Positions 15,201 through 23,870 of a stretch of DNA of 64,000 nt are shown here, piece by piece; the stretch's first letter is position 1; each line of letters begins with the position of its first letter. Origin of the DNA: a virus; the IMG/VR virus record IMGVR_UViG_3300021170_000018, positions 1 to 64,000 of that record; one strand, written 5' to 3'. Both the position numbers and the translations under genes were made by a program. The notes beneath the pieces are model-generated. The model saw only the letters and a program-made list of their open reading frames with translations, was not told where the DNA came from and ran no database searches.

Positions 15201-16232
15201 CCGCTGGCCCGGGATGGCGTCGTGGACGGCCTGCGGGTCGGCCGGGGTGGCCTCATGATCCGGGCGCCTGTTCCCGTCGGCGTGGTGCCAGCCGCCGTTG
15301 ACGTCCAGCTTCCGGACGTTGATCCTGACCGGGTCGCCGCAGTGCACGCAGTGCGTCCCGCCGTAGACGAGCGGCATCGTGACCCGGGACCGGTCATCCG
15401 GGTCCGACGGCCGGGCGTCGTGGTCGTAGGCGCTGACCGGGGACAGGTGCCGCCACCCGCACGGCAGCCGGGTGGTGTAGCGGACCGGCTCCCCGCAGTC
15501 CAGGCAGTGGTTGCCCATGTACTCGCGGAAGTCCGGCTCCCGGGCGGCGGCCTTTTCCAGGCCCCGGGCGTCCGGCTTGTCGAGGATGTACGCGGTCGAG
15601 TCGGCGGGGTCCTCGACCAGCAGGGAGTTCTCGAAGAACGACAGCCCGGCGCAGACCTCGTGGATGAGGCGCTCCTCGAGCTTGCCCGTCGCCGGGTTCC
15701 GCTTGCGGATCTTCTTGCCCTTCATCGCGGGCAGGTGCCTGCAGTACTCCGCCGGGGACGTGGCCTTGTTGCCGCAGGCCGAGCACGTTGACCACTCGAC
15801 GTCCACGCCCATCGAGGTGCGGTTGACGCGCCCCTCGATGATCGCCCGCGCCAGCTTCGGGAACCGCACCGCGTCGATCTCGTGCAGGCCCTCCACCCAG
15901 GTGTCCGGGGTGCCGTCCGGGTTCACGTCCCGGTGCAGCGCGACCGCGACGATGACGCCCCGCGCCCGCCGGTGGTTGGCATTGTGGTGGTTGACGAAGG
16001 CCGGCTTGCCGAGGAACGTCTTGTATCCCTTCTCGATCTCCTCGGCGGGGAACGTGTCGTGGTTGTCGTTGGTGCGGGAGGAGATCATCCGGGCGCGGAC
16101 GTAGATGTAGCCCTTGCGCGGCTCGTACTCGAAGGCGACCCGGTGGGCGGCCTTGCGGATGCCGTCCGCGCTGGCCCCGGCGGGAACCCGCCAGGCCTCC
16201 AGGACGCTCGCGCTGGCCTGCTTGCGCAGCAA
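12237..16232 (-). CDS. Capsid maturation protease fused to a multidomain polyvalent-like protein
   Basis: A 1331-aa protein. Residues 1-225 resemble prohead proteases of large actinophages: FLGKPAFVNHHN (candidate catalytic His 82/83), then RVNRTSMGVDVEWSTC (candidate Ser 140) and a CSACG...C zinc site. Residues 240-330 hold two zinc ribbons (CLDCG, CVHCG). Residues 480-672 carry a second domain with GLLSAYSPQTAWPVN, VVVDRHA and QVQAVTW, a pattern seen in a phage protein family of unknown function that may have a DNA-glycosylase-like helical fold. Further zinc pairs (CAACG, CPVCG) are followed by an acidic Glu-rich linker and a C-terminal low-complexity Ala/Gln region resembling a scaffold. 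The start is a TTG after AGGAGG. It probably processes the capsid gene product encoded downstream; the extra domains are unusual for a protease. Confidence 0.72.
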   Translation of the reverse strand: MLRKQASASVLEAWRVPAGASADGIRKAAHRVAFEYEPRKGYIYVRARMISSRTNDNHDTFPAEEIEKGYKTFLGKPAFVNHHNANHRRARGVIVAVALHRDVNPDGTPDTWVEGLHEIDAVRFPKLARAIIEGRVNRTSMGVDVEWSTCSACGNKATSPAEYCRHLPAMKGKKIRKRNPATGKLEERLIHEVCAGLSFFENSLLVEDPADSTAYILDKPDARGLEKAAAREPDFREYMGNHCLDCGEPVRYTTRLPCGWRHLSPVSAYDHDARPSDPDDRSRVTMPLVYGGTHCVHCGDPVRINVRKLDVNGGWHHADGNRRPDHEATPADPQAVHDAIPGQRARLDQAREEVRQHLHRQFEQLSGHPLPQRPRGDEDRMPPDPFTAARRRRKKPRQDRKPVKGYGNDPRFDGVGLHRDNRGYFVHTHRERSDSYPSPDDIPDDEVGRIRATGAARKERAAPGDHPWFRAHPVSAAHVLDAWHDSTDEEKHLGRRWYSDAHHVAKAIASGDAALGAGLLSAYSPQTAWPVNLFNASRAMTGDPPGPGTGAMGMQQRAAMRMLAGEHHSQVLRAPKTAAFAHLIEHGGDTAEDEKNGHSRVVVDRHALSVATGRRLSKEEVSGAPLDKPHHYEHVAQAYREAAHILTKATGKKVSAHQVQAVTWLRQVRRNKAEDSASKGGEGKGRVKMQDNARPRWEHHHRLHHPEAIEPRNMHYHGSWQEEAPSCAACGNRLAPVEDVDAGTAPGAWPRSTMAPHLCADCAAAPVADRFPGFRAPWEAPDLVRGGGGYRPWGRGDAVRQSASSLRREAYGETRVPSQVDTLRMEECPVCGEREVWSGDRCPVCGFIVPPSMFRDPDLTKAHQVREQLDQQGEVDLGPDGEQVPPGEEGVPGQADKEGLPPGEEEAKEEGEPEEEDEEEIGSGDDADAQLLHPDQLAPDGVPAVQDDGQGNFPEEEDEEALEGMLACPACGEEFEPDLAAQPGVPCPACGQGDLEPAGGPPEGAEAEAEAEEEAEDEAGDEEEDEDMPPARKTGAQQRTAALAAENEVLREQLSWLSRAAGVEPQMARIRQAVLQRHADILNPASPVPDPPEAPAPETTEQALQPAAMDDPSRPGSTPGANSGVAAQQTTTAITPGVEMQTPPATMLTDVTAPVQGTNPSQDGGVPISERRIETDVRVRPDMLAASGPGIGGSGTNGTAFPWLLGDGGAPGGQPSQPQQRQGSVQHDEASAAARTFASIRLAQLRVQAGLEQGDPLAVAERIERDAALSGPVIEHEIGTLSRIAMQRGPQRPMQRAAARQAPSLASVGASQHHYAPAAADDDLDGSDLFL

Positions 16233-16280
16233 AAGGGGCCACCTCCTCCTCCCCTCTTCCGGGGAGGGTGAGATGGCCCC
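16231..16280 (-). terminator. Nested hairpin at the start of the protease gene
   Basis: On the transcribed strand GGGGCCA pairs with TGGCCCC, enclosing CCTCCCC paired with GGGGAGG, and is followed by TTTTG. It has intrinsic-terminator form, yet the inner stem also contains the AGGAGG site and the TTG start lies in the T-run. It may therefore be an attenuator or a translational switch. Confidence 0.55.
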
Positions 16281-16302
16281 GCCGTGCGTCCCGTGGTACC
16301 GG

Positions 16303-16638
16303 TCAGTCGCTAACGTAGTCCGGCATGCCGTCAGCGAGCCACTCCTCGACCGCCCGCGCCCCGGCCATCGGAGGGTCCTCCCCCAGCCACGCCGCGATCA
16401 TGGGGTGAGACTCGTCGAGGTGCCACAGCATGGCCCTGCCTCGCGGCTTTTCCGGCCTGACGAGGCCCGCGCGGGCCATCCGGGCCAGCCCGCAGGAGGC
16501 GGTCGTGGGCGATAGCCCCAACTCCCGGGCGACGGCCCTGCCCGTCGGCGGGCGCGCGGCCACGGAGAGCGCCTCCAGCATGCTGAGCTCGTTCTTGGTC
16601 AGCAGTGCCCGCAGCCGGTCCTTGGCGCGCTCGCTCAT
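16303..16638 (-). CDS. Winged-helix transcriptional regulator
   Basis: A 111-aa protein. Residues 15-75 form a winged helix: LSMLEALSVAARPP, then GRAVARELGLSPTTAS (recognition helix) and LARAGLVRP-type wing residues leading to GRAMLWHLD. It resembles MarR/ArsR-type domains. The start overlaps the upstream stop (ATGA). A DNA-binding regulator at the head of the protease-capsid segment could act on virion gene expression or on the conserved promoters. Confidence 0.78.
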   Translation of the reverse strand: MSERAKDRLRALLTKNELSMLEALSVAARPPTGRAVARELGLSPTTASCGLARMARAGLVRPEKPRGRAMLWHLDESHPMIAAWLGEDPPMAGARAVEEWLADGMPDYVSD

Positions 16639-17228
16639 AGTTGCTCGTCAGGGTAGGCGGGCATGCCGCCGAGGTACTCCCCGAGGCTCTCGCCGACGGC
16701 CTCGATGACCCGCTGGGCGGCAGTCGGCGGGTCCTCCTGGTCCCCTGGCTTCCACGGCCCCGGCGGCCCGGGGATCACCAGCTCCCCGAGGGGCGGCTGG
16801 GAATCCTCGTACGGGATCATCTCCTTCATGGTCAGGTCATCCCAGGCGTCGTACTGAACGGGCGACAGCACGGTCCCGGTGCCCTCCAGGGTGCTGGCGC
16901 CGCTGAGGGCGGCCTCTCCGTATTCCCTGGCGCGGACCGATATCATGGCCTCCGCCTCCACCGGCAGAAACGGCTCCGGCCGGGCCTCCAGCACTGGCCA
17001 GGGGGGAGACCCGGCGGTCACGGCCACCGGGACGGTGGCCGTGCTGCTCGGCAGGTCCATGCGGACAGGGTGCCCGTCGCCGTCCGTGCTCACGGTCAGG
17101 GTGCCCCGCAGGGACCGCAGGTGCGCCTCGGCGTCCTGGCGCGCCGCCTCCTCGCGCCGGGCCAGGGCACCGCGCCACGGCCTCGCGGCCCAGAGGGCCG
17201 CCGCCCTCCTCGCCATCGCCCTCATCAT
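16635..17228 (-). CDS. Hypothetical protein
   Basis: A 197-aa protein. The N-terminus is strongly basic (MMRAMARRAAALWAARPWRG) and could be amphipathic or membrane-associated. The middle is strand-rich with VPVAVTAGSPPWPV, and the C-terminus is proline-rich and acidic. It starts at an ATGA overlap. No family recognised. Confidence 0.7.
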   Translation of the reverse strand: MMRAMARRAAALWAARPWRGALARREEAARQDAEAHLRSLRGTLTVSTDGDGHPVRMDLPSSTATVPVAVTAGSPPWPVLEARPEPFLPVEAEAMISVRAREYGEAALSGASTLEGTGTVLSPVQYDAWDDLTMKEMIPYEDSQPPLGELVIPGPPGPWKPGDQEDPPTAAQRVIEAVGESLGEYLGGMPAYPDEQL

Positions 17229-17803
17229 GATTTCGCCCGGCAGTCCGGGCCCATGCGGGCGTCGCGGGATGCCTGGTCGGTCAGCAGCGTGCTGCACTTC
17301 CTGCACCGGTCGATGCTAGTGGAGAACAGCTCCTGGGACTCCGCCATCCCGTACTCGCGGATGGCGAGCAGCGCCATCCGCTGCTCGATGCTGGTCACCT
17401 TCTCCGTGCGCATCTTCTTGTCGGTCGGCCCGCCCAGCGCCCGGCGGACGAACGAGAGCCCCTTCCACTGGCCCTCCTCCTCGACCTTGACCCGCCAGAA
17501 GTCCAGGTCGTTCATGCCGGTGCGGGACGGGGTGGCGTACCAGCCATCGGGAACGCCCCGCAAGGCCCGCAGTCCCGGCAGCGGCGGCTCAGGAGGCGGA
17601 GGGACTTCCCTGGTCACCTCAGCATCCTCGCACCCGCGCAGGTACCGGCGCATTCCCTCGGCCTGCGGGACGGTCATGGCGCCGTCCCGGGCCATCTGCG
17701 CCGCGCGAGCGCTCAGCCGGTGCCGCTTGGAGTCCAGCAGCTCCCTGACCTCCTGGAACAGCTCCCCGACTGGCCCGGTGCCGCTTGCCGCCGCCTGCCT
17801 CAT
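17225..17803 (-). CDS. DUF6011-like zinc protein
   Basis: A 192-aa protein. The C-terminus CRKCSTLLTDQASRDARMGP followed by DC matches the DUF6011 signature (CgrCgr.LTdp.S...GiGP.C), a zinc site common in actinobacteria and their phages. The preceding DGWYATPS and DLDFWRVKVEEEGQWKGLSF form the domain's usual beta part. The ATG follows GGGAGG and lies about 30 bases after the TATCCT -10 box of the promoter at 17833. Function of the family is unknown. Confidence 0.8.
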   Translation of the reverse strand: MRQAAASGTGPVGELFQEVRELLDSKRHRLSARAAQMARDGAMTVPQAEGMRRYLRGCEDAEVTREVPPPPEPPLPGLRALRGVPDGWYATPSRTGMNDLDFWRVKVEEEGQWKGLSFVRRALGGPTDKKMRTEKVTSIEQRMALLAIREYGMAESQELFSTSIDRCRKCSTLLTDQASRDARMGPDCRAKS

Positions 17804-17832
17804 GGTTCCTCCCGGTCGCCTCGCTGGACTCC

Positions 17833-17854
17833 AGGATAGTAAGAAAGCCTGTAT
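17833..17854 (-). promoter_or_regulatory. Conserved promoter
   Basis: ATACAGGCTTTCTTAC precedes TATCCT on the complementary strand. It drives the DUF6011-like gene with a leader of about 25 bases carrying GGGAGG, so this copy is not leaderless. Confidence 0.72.
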
Positions 17855-17871
17855 TGCGCAACCTAGGGGAG

Positions 17872-18299
<428 letters not shown>

Positions 18300-18303
<4 letters not shown>

Positions 18304-18833
18304 TGCCTCCCCTTCCCCACGTGGTCCACGAGCGGCAGGAGGATGGCGGCGAGGACCTTGTCCCCGGGATGAACCGGGAAGCCGGCCCCGGCCTCCCCGC
18401 CGTGGCCGGTCATCTGCTGCAGCGCCTGCTTGAGCTCCGCCCTCTGGGGTGCCGTGATCCGCTCCTCGTAGAAGGCCTCCAGGAGCGCGTCAACGCGCGC
18501 CCTGCCGGGGTCCGGGCTGTGCAGTGCCCTGGCCACTCCCATGCCCACCTCCCGCCAGAAGACGTCGACCTTCGCCTCCAGCACCGCGATCCGGTCTAGC
18601 GTGGCGCCCAGTCCCTTGGTGCCGCGCTCGTCGAGCCGCGATACCTCCTCCCTGACTTCCCTGATGCGCTCCAGCGGCTGGATCAGCTCCGCGCGGATGA
18701 CCTCCCGCACCTTCTTGTCCGCTTCCTGGTTGGAGTCCTTCTTGCGCGAGTAGGTGAAGGCGATGAGCGCCAGTACCACCGAGGCTATCGCGGCCACCAG
18801 CGACGCGAGGGCCTCGGCTTCGCCTCCCGTCAC
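18300..18833 (-). CDS. N-terminally anchored coiled-coil membrane protein
   Basis: A 177-aa protein. Residues 7-28 (ALASLVAAIASVVLALIAFT) form a signal-anchor helix and residues 30-110 a charged coiled coil (EVIRAELIQPLERIREVREE). GTG start after GGAGGG. It lies directly behind the 1516-aa gene. This architecture occurs in phage holin-like and superinfection proteins; no specific match was recognised. Confidence 0.75.
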
Positions 18834-18845
18834 CGTTCGGCCCTC

Positions 18846-21800
18846 CTAGACGGTGAGCACGTCGTCATCCCAGTCATCCAGGTTGAGTCCCCTGCGCTCA
18901 AGTTCTGCCGCCTCATCCTCGTAGTGGGTACCCTCCAGCCGAAGCAGGTCCAGGTTGCGGGCGCGGCTCCCGGCCCCCTCGCGGATCAGCTCGTCCGCCT
19001 CCGCCTTCGGCAGCGCGTCAGCTGTCTTGACCAGGTACTGCCGGGCCGCCGCCGCGATGTCGCCTCCCCCTGGCGCGCCGCCGCCGCTGAACTGCCGGGC
19101 GGCGGCTGACCCCTGGAACGACGCGATGACGTCGTCAAGCGATCCCTGCGGCTCGCCCGGTTCCACGGCCACCTCATCGGAGTCCGCGCCGCCGCCGGAC
19201 CACTGCTGCTGGCCTATTGCCTGTATCGACGGGTCATCCGGCGACAGCGCCTCGTCCTGCGCCCCCATCCCGGGCTCCTGGCCAACGGGGGAGGGGCGCT
19301 GCTCCTGCGGGGACTCCTCGCGGTTAAGGTCGCCCATCGAGGTGCCCGTGCGGGTTGCCCGGAAGAAGTCCCGGACTTTCCCGTACTGACCCGGAGCCGT
19401 CCGGACTGATCCGGCCGGACAACCGGACAACCCTCCTGGACGATCCTGCACGCCCCAGGACGCTTCCGGACGGCTCAGGACGGCCCCGAACTCGCCGAGG
19501 CCCGCGATCGCGGCGGGGGACTGGTCGCCCTGGCCGTCTCCAGCGCTCCCCCCGCCGATGGTGCCGTCAGCGGCGGCTGTCGAGCGCAGTTCCCGCCCGC
19601 AGTTATGGCACCTGCCCCGGGCCACGTCCATCTCATCGCTGCCGTCCTGGCAGGAACTGCATCCCTGGGCACGCAACGCGGCCACGCGCGGGTCCTCGCC
19701 GGTGGTCGAGGGCAGCGCGGCCTCCGGCTCCCCGTGCAGCTCCGCGAGCGCCCCGCCCAGCTCGGGAATGCGCGGGTCCGACGGCACCGGCGTCCCGGAG
19801 CAGGTGACCGGCCAGGTGAGCGACTCCTCCATCCGGATGCCCTGCGGGTCGCGAGGGGTGATGGACGTCGAGGGGCCTCCGGCGAGCACCTGGCCGCCAT
19901 AGGGGAACGGCTCCTGCCACTCCTGGCCGCTCATGTCGTCGAGGGCGGCGACGTTGGACAGCGGCATCTGGAACACGCTGTCGTCGATCTGGCCCCAGTT
20001 GTCCGGGTCGGGGGCGGCCAGCGGGCCGTAGGAGCCGGGGTCGGTGTCCTTGTCGGGCGGCGAGGTGGCCCCGTACGGCTTCTGCGGCGGGTGCCTGCTG
20101 ACGTTCTCGCTTCCCCACGGGGCGTTCGCCTGGTCAGCGGTAACCCTGCGGCCGTAGGCGTGCATGCCCTCCTCGTCGAAGGCCTGCGCCCGGGACCATG
20201 CTCCCGGGCGGGGGGAGGCCGGCTGCCAGTGCGGGGAGCTGGCGTCGGGCGGCGGCGGGTTCGACTTGTCCAGCCCGTGGTTGACGTCCATGTCCCACCG
20301 GACGTCATGCGGGTTGAAGTACCGGTTCCACCCGGCGGAGGGGTGGACATTGTGGATGTTCAGGTGCGGGGCCGCGTCCTTGTCGGCGAATCCCGCCCAC
20401 CACCGGGCGCCCTGCCGGGTGCGCACCCCGTGGTTGACCCAGGCGTCATTGGATGCCGCGTGCCTGGTCAGCTCTCCCATCATCCTGGTGGCGACCCCCT
20501 GGCCGCGCGCCGCCCTGGCGGTGTGCAGCATGGAGACCCTGATGGCCCGCGCGTCGTCGGACTGCTGGAAGTGCAGGCTGCCCAGGGCGCGGCCGTCCTC
20601 GCCGGTGGCGATCACCGCGTGGGTCGGGGTGCTCATGGCGGGATTCGCGCGGGCGAGCCTGGCGCGCTCCTCGTGGGCGAGCTCGCTGACGCGCACGCTG
20701 TAGTCCCCGACTGGCCGCCGGGACCAGAGCCAGGCGGTGACCTGGCCGTCGCCGGGGAAATGGCAGTCCCCGGGGTGGCTGAAGGCGCATAGCCCGCCCT
20801 CGCCGTCGTCCCCCTCGTCGTCCTGGCCCGGGATGCCGGACGTCTTGCTGATGCTGGCGGACGGGGCCAGCCACTCCTGGCGCCACCGGCCCGCGTGGGG
20901 CTCGCCCTCGTACGGCGGCCAGGATTTCACTACCACCTGGTGCGGAGCCTCAGTCGGCCCGGGGGTGACCTGCTGGCCGAACATGCCCCGCGACTGGGCC
21001 TCCAGCCGCACCGCGCACACGTGGGAGCACATCCGGCCCGCGTACCTCGTGCTTCCCTTCCGCTCGTTCTGGTGGTAGCTGGCCCACGGGCAGCCGCAAA
21101 TCCAGGCCATCACGTTGCGGTGGCCTGGGTAGGACTGGAAGCCGGACTCGTAGGTGGCGTGGTCGCCGCGCACCTCGCCGATCACCGTGCCCGATGCCAC
21201 GTGGGTGATCCGCACCGCGCCCTCGGCGCGCAGCCGCTTGGCCTTGGCCATCACGTCCCGCCAGGTGGCGGTCAGGTGGAACCGCACCTCGGGATGGGCG
21301 GCGGCCACCTTGCGGCTGCGCCTGCCGTCCTGCGATCCCTGTGTGAAGGCCGGGCCGCCCTCGGTGACGGGGGCCTGCGCCATCGGCCAGGCGCGCGGCT
21401 CGCCCGCCTCGAGTGAGTCGCCCTCGTCGTCGTGCTCGTGCTGCCCTAGCCCGGCCACCGCGTTGTCGACCTGGTCCCGGAAGCCGCTGACCTCCTCCGG
21501 CGGGGCGTCCGGCCCCGGCACCCGGCCGGTGCCGTCCTTGGAGGAGGCGCGCAGCTGCTGGCCGTGCATCTCGTCCCACGGCCCTTCCTGCGACGGCACT
21601 TCCGCCACGTACGCGGGAACCTCCGGGGCGGCCTTCCCGGCGGCGGCGGCCAGCAGCCTCGCGATGGCCCGGTGGTGGCCGTCCCCGATCACCTTGCGGC
21701 CGTCGGGCAGCGCGACGACCAGCGCCGGCTTGTCGTTGCCCTCCTCCATGAACGCGGTGACGCGACGGGGCTGGGAGCTGGCCGTCCAGTGCGCGCGGTC

Positions 21801-23396
21801 GCCCCAGTCGATCTCGTGCAGCGGCACCATCTGCGGGCCGGTGACGGCGGCGGCGCGGATCCACTCCAGGGCAGCGGGCGGGTAGTCGTCAGTCAGCTGG
21901 GCGACCAGCGCCTCCCGGGCGCCGCGCGAGGACAGGGTGTGGTGCACCCAGCGGTGCCTGGCCTGCTGGTGGTCCAGCAGCCCGGCGACGTCGGTCCACT
22001 CGCCGTTGGCGTATTCCTCCCGGGTGTCCTCCGGCTTCCCGGTCCGGTCCGGCCGGGTGGACAGCAGGTCGGCGGCCGGCATCTCGGGCCACCGCTCCCC
22101 CTCCGACTCGCTGGCCTCGGCCTGCAGTGCGGGCGGCTCGCGGCCCTCCCCGGTGAAGTCCGGGGAGGGCACGAAGTCGCCCCAGGTCGCGGCGGGCGCG
22201 CCGTGCCAGGAGTGCAGCGTGCTGCGCTCGGCGGGCGTCCACGGCACGCGGGCGGTGAACGGGCCGATCGGCAGGCCGGGACCGCTGCCGGACGAGATGC
22301 CCTCCGGGTACATGCCGACGGTGGCCCCGTTGGCGTCCTCCTTGTCCTCCCCGTGCACCGGCTGGCTCCACCTGGGGTCGCCCTCCCCCTCGGTGGACCT
22401 CTCGTCGTAGGAATCCGGCCCGGCCGCGCGGGGCACGGTGCCGTGCTGCGGGGCGTCGCCGTGGCCATCGACATGGGTGCCGTTGATGTTGGTGGCATGG
22501 TGCCGCATCCCCATGAGGGCGGTGGCCTCCTCGATCTGCGCGAGCCGGGCCATCGCCGGCGGCATCTCCCACGGCGGCGGCGGGGCCTCCTCCTGCGGGC
22601 CGGCGTTCTCGTGCACCCACTCCTGCTGGCCCGGCTCGGCCCAGTACACTCCGGTATCGCCCTCGCCGCCGTTATAGTCCTCGTCGCGGGGATCCTCCGG
22701 ACGGCCCCAGGTGCCGGAAGCCGTCCTGCGCACTACGCGCAGCGGGTGGGCGGACTGGTAGTTGTAGACGGGCCGGGGGAAAGACTCCAGGTCGGCTTGC
22801 GTCGGGCCGTATTCCCCGGTTGGCTCTACCTGGTAGACGCGCGGCTCGCCGCCGTTCACGAAGGCCGCGTTCCGGGCATGCCTCAGCGCCCCGTCGTGCT
22901 CGGTGGTGAAGTAGGCGCGGTCTTCCTGCCAGGTCCCCGGCGGCTGGTCGCGCCCGCCCTCGTAATTGGCGGGGTGGCCGACGGTGACCATCTCGCCGGG
23001 GCTGAAGTCCCGGTGGGTGCCGTGGAAGAACGGCCCTTCCCCGCCTGCGGTCCTGCGGGACCCGATCACGGTGATGATCCCTCCCGGGTCGGGCCGGTCA
23101 TGCAGGATGGTGCCCATCTCCGGGTAGTCGCTTGAGGCGAGGTGCGCCTCAAGGTCATCGTCCAGCGCGGCCGTCACCCCGGAGGGCAGCAGGTCCGGCG
23201 GCACCCCCGCGTAGGGGGAGCGCACGGCGTCGGGCAGTGGCCGCAGCTGGCTGGCGGTGTAGGCGCCCTGGCCCATGCCGCCGTCGAGGACCACCTGGTA
23301 CTCCTCGACGCCCGGCGCGAATGACCCTGAGATGAACAGGACGCGGCCGGGGATGCCGTCGATGGTCTGCACCCGCTGCCCCACCCTGAAGTCCAT
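18846..23396 (-). CDS. Giant multi-effector (polyvalent-type) protein
   Basis: A 1516-aa protein. Residues 122-224 resemble the Arr rifampin ADP-ribosyltransferase: FFHGTHRDFSPGE, AYFTTEHDGALRHA, VYQVEPTG and YQSAHPLRVV occur in the family order. Residues 520-600 look like a ParB-type domain with VIGDGHHRA. Residues 767-792 form a SWIM-type zinc finger (CGC...CSH). Residues 900-1005 are a GNAT acetyltransferase with ARGQGVATRMM as the acetyl-CoA loop. A zinc ribbon (CSSCQ...CHNCG) lies near residue 1235, and acidic, proline-rich linkers separate the domains. Such stacked effector domains are the mark of phage polyvalent proteins thought to enter the host with the DNA. The gene lies among virion genes, so packaging is plausible but inferred. 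Confidence 0.8.
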   Translation of the reverse strand: MDFRVGQRVQTIDGIPGRVLFISGSFAPGVEEYQVVLDGGMGQGAYTASQLRPLPDAVRSPYAGVPPDLLPSGVTAALDDDLEAHLASSDYPEMGTILHDRPDPGGIITVIGSRRTAGGEGPFFHGTHRDFSPGEMVTVGHPANYEGGRDQPPGTWQEDRAYFTTEHDGALRHARNAAFVNGGEPRVYQVEPTGEYGPTQADLESFPRPVYNYQSAHPLRVVRRTASGTWGRPEDPRDEDYNGGEGDTGVYWAEPGQQEWVHENAGPQEEAPPPPWEMPPAMARLAQIEEATALMGMRHHATNINGTHVDGHGDAPQHGTVPRAAGPDSYDERSTEGEGDPRWSQPVHGEDKEDANGATVGMYPEGISSGSGPGLPIGPFTARVPWTPAERSTLHSWHGAPAATWGDFVPSPDFTGEGREPPALQAEASESEGERWPEMPAADLLSTRPDRTGKPEDTREEYANGEWTDVAGLLDHQQARHRWVHHTLSSRGAREALVAQLTDDYPPAALEWIRAAAVTGPQMVPLHEIDWGDRAHWTASSQPRRVTAFMEEGNDKPALVVALPDGRKVIGDGHHRAIARLLAAAAGKAAPEVPAYVAEVPSQEGPWDEMHGQQLRASSKDGTGRVPGPDAPPEEVSGFRDQVDNAVAGLGQHEHDDEGDSLEAGEPRAWPMAQAPVTEGGPAFTQGSQDGRRSRKVAAAHPEVRFHLTATWRDVMAKAKRLRAEGAVRITHVASGTVIGEVRGDHATYESGFQSYPGHRNVMAWICGCPWASYHQNERKGSTRYAGRMCSHVCAVRLEAQSRGMFGQQVTPGPTEAPHQVVVKSWPPYEGEPHAGRWRQEWLAPSASISKTSGIPGQDDEGDDGEGGLCAFSHPGDCHFPGDGQVTAWLWSRRPVGDYSVRVSELAHEERARLARANPAMSTPTHAVIATGEDGRALGSLHFQQSDDARAIRVSMLHTARAARGQGVATRMMGELTRHAASNDAWVNHGVRTRQGARWWAGFADKDAAPHLNIHNVHPSAGWNRYFNPHDVRWDMDVNHGLDKSNPPPPDASSPHWQPASPRPGAWSRAQAFDEEGMHAYGRRVTADQANAPWGSENVSRHPPQKPYGATSPPDKDTDPGSYGPLAAPDPDNWGQIDDSVFQMPLSNVAALDDMSGQEWQEPFPYGGQVLAGGPSTSITPRDPQGIRMEESLTWPVTCSGTPVPSDPRIPELGGALAELHGEPEAALPSTTGEDPRVAALRAQGCSSCQDGSDEMDVARGRCHNCGRELRSTAAADGTIGGGSAGDGQGDQSPAAIAGLGEFGAVLSRPEASWGVQDRPGGLSGCPAGSVRTAPGQYGKVRDFFRATRTGTSMGDLNREESPQEQRPSPVGQEPGMGAQDEALSPDDPSIQAIGQQQWSGGGADSDEVAVEPGEPQGSLDDVIASFQGSAAARQFSGGGAPGGGDIAAAARQYLVKTADALPKAEADELIREGAGSRARNLDLLRLEGTHYEDEAAELERRGLNLDDWDDDVLTV

Positions 23397-23428
23397 GCCG
23401 CCTCCTCTCCCCTTCCGCGCAGGGCTGG

Positions 23429-23454
23429 CGGATAGCAGCTTTCCTTGCTATCGT
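23429..23454. promoter_or_regulatory. Bidirectional conserved promoter
   Basis: CAGCTTTCCTTGC precedes TATCGT (23449-23454), which is 6 bases before the ATG at 23461. On the other strand TATCCG (23429-23434) points at the 1516-aa gene with a leader of about 25-30 bases. Confidence 0.75.
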
Positions 23455-23460
23455 GCAAGC

Positions 23461-23859
23461 ATGACAAGCATGGCTGGGACTTTCCCGGTGACTAGCCTCA
23501 TCACGATCGCCGCCATCTTCCTGCTGGCCGTCGCCGGGGCCATGGCGGGCCTGGTGATGGCGGGCAGCCGGTCCGTAACCAAGTGGCCGCCGAAGCCCCC
23601 GGCGCGGCCGGAGGACCGGCTGCCCGCCATCCGGGGGCCACAGGAGCTGCAGGCACTGCCCGCGCCCCGCCCGGTCCTCGCGCTGCCGGCCGCCCCGGCC
23701 GGGTGCTCGCTGGCATCCTGCGGCGGCCCCCGCCAGGAGTGGCTGCTGACCGTGATGGTCGGCGGCGTCGCCCGGCGGGACCTCGGCTTCTGCTCGTGGG
23801 AGTGCATGGAGAAGTGGAAGCGGGCCGACATGGCCAGCCGCGCGCTGGCCGCCAGGTAA
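23461..23859 (+). CDS. Leaderless membrane protein with zinc-like C-terminus
   Basis: A 132-aa protein. Residues 10-34 form a membrane helix (LITIAAIFLLAVAGAMAGLV), followed by a proline-rich linker and a C-terminal domain with CSLASCGG and FCSWECMEKW, a likely four-Cys metal site in the cytoplasm. The start is fixed by the leaderless promoter. It begins a three-gene rightward group inside the leftward virion region. Confidence 0.78.
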   Translation: MTSMAGTFPVTSLITIAAIFLLAVAGAMAGLVMAGSRSVTKWPPKPPARPEDRLPAIRGPQELQALPAPRPVLALPAAPAGCSLASCGGPRQEWLLTVMVGGVARRDLGFCSWECMEKWKRADMASRALAAR

Positions 23860-23870
23860 GGGGAAAGGCA

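Noticed and set aside
21564-23135. Rightward open frame of 523 codons opposite the multi-effector gene
   Set aside because: Composition is Arg/Val/Gly-biased and it lies opposite the Arr-like domain coding sequence; no promoter or ribosome-binding site.
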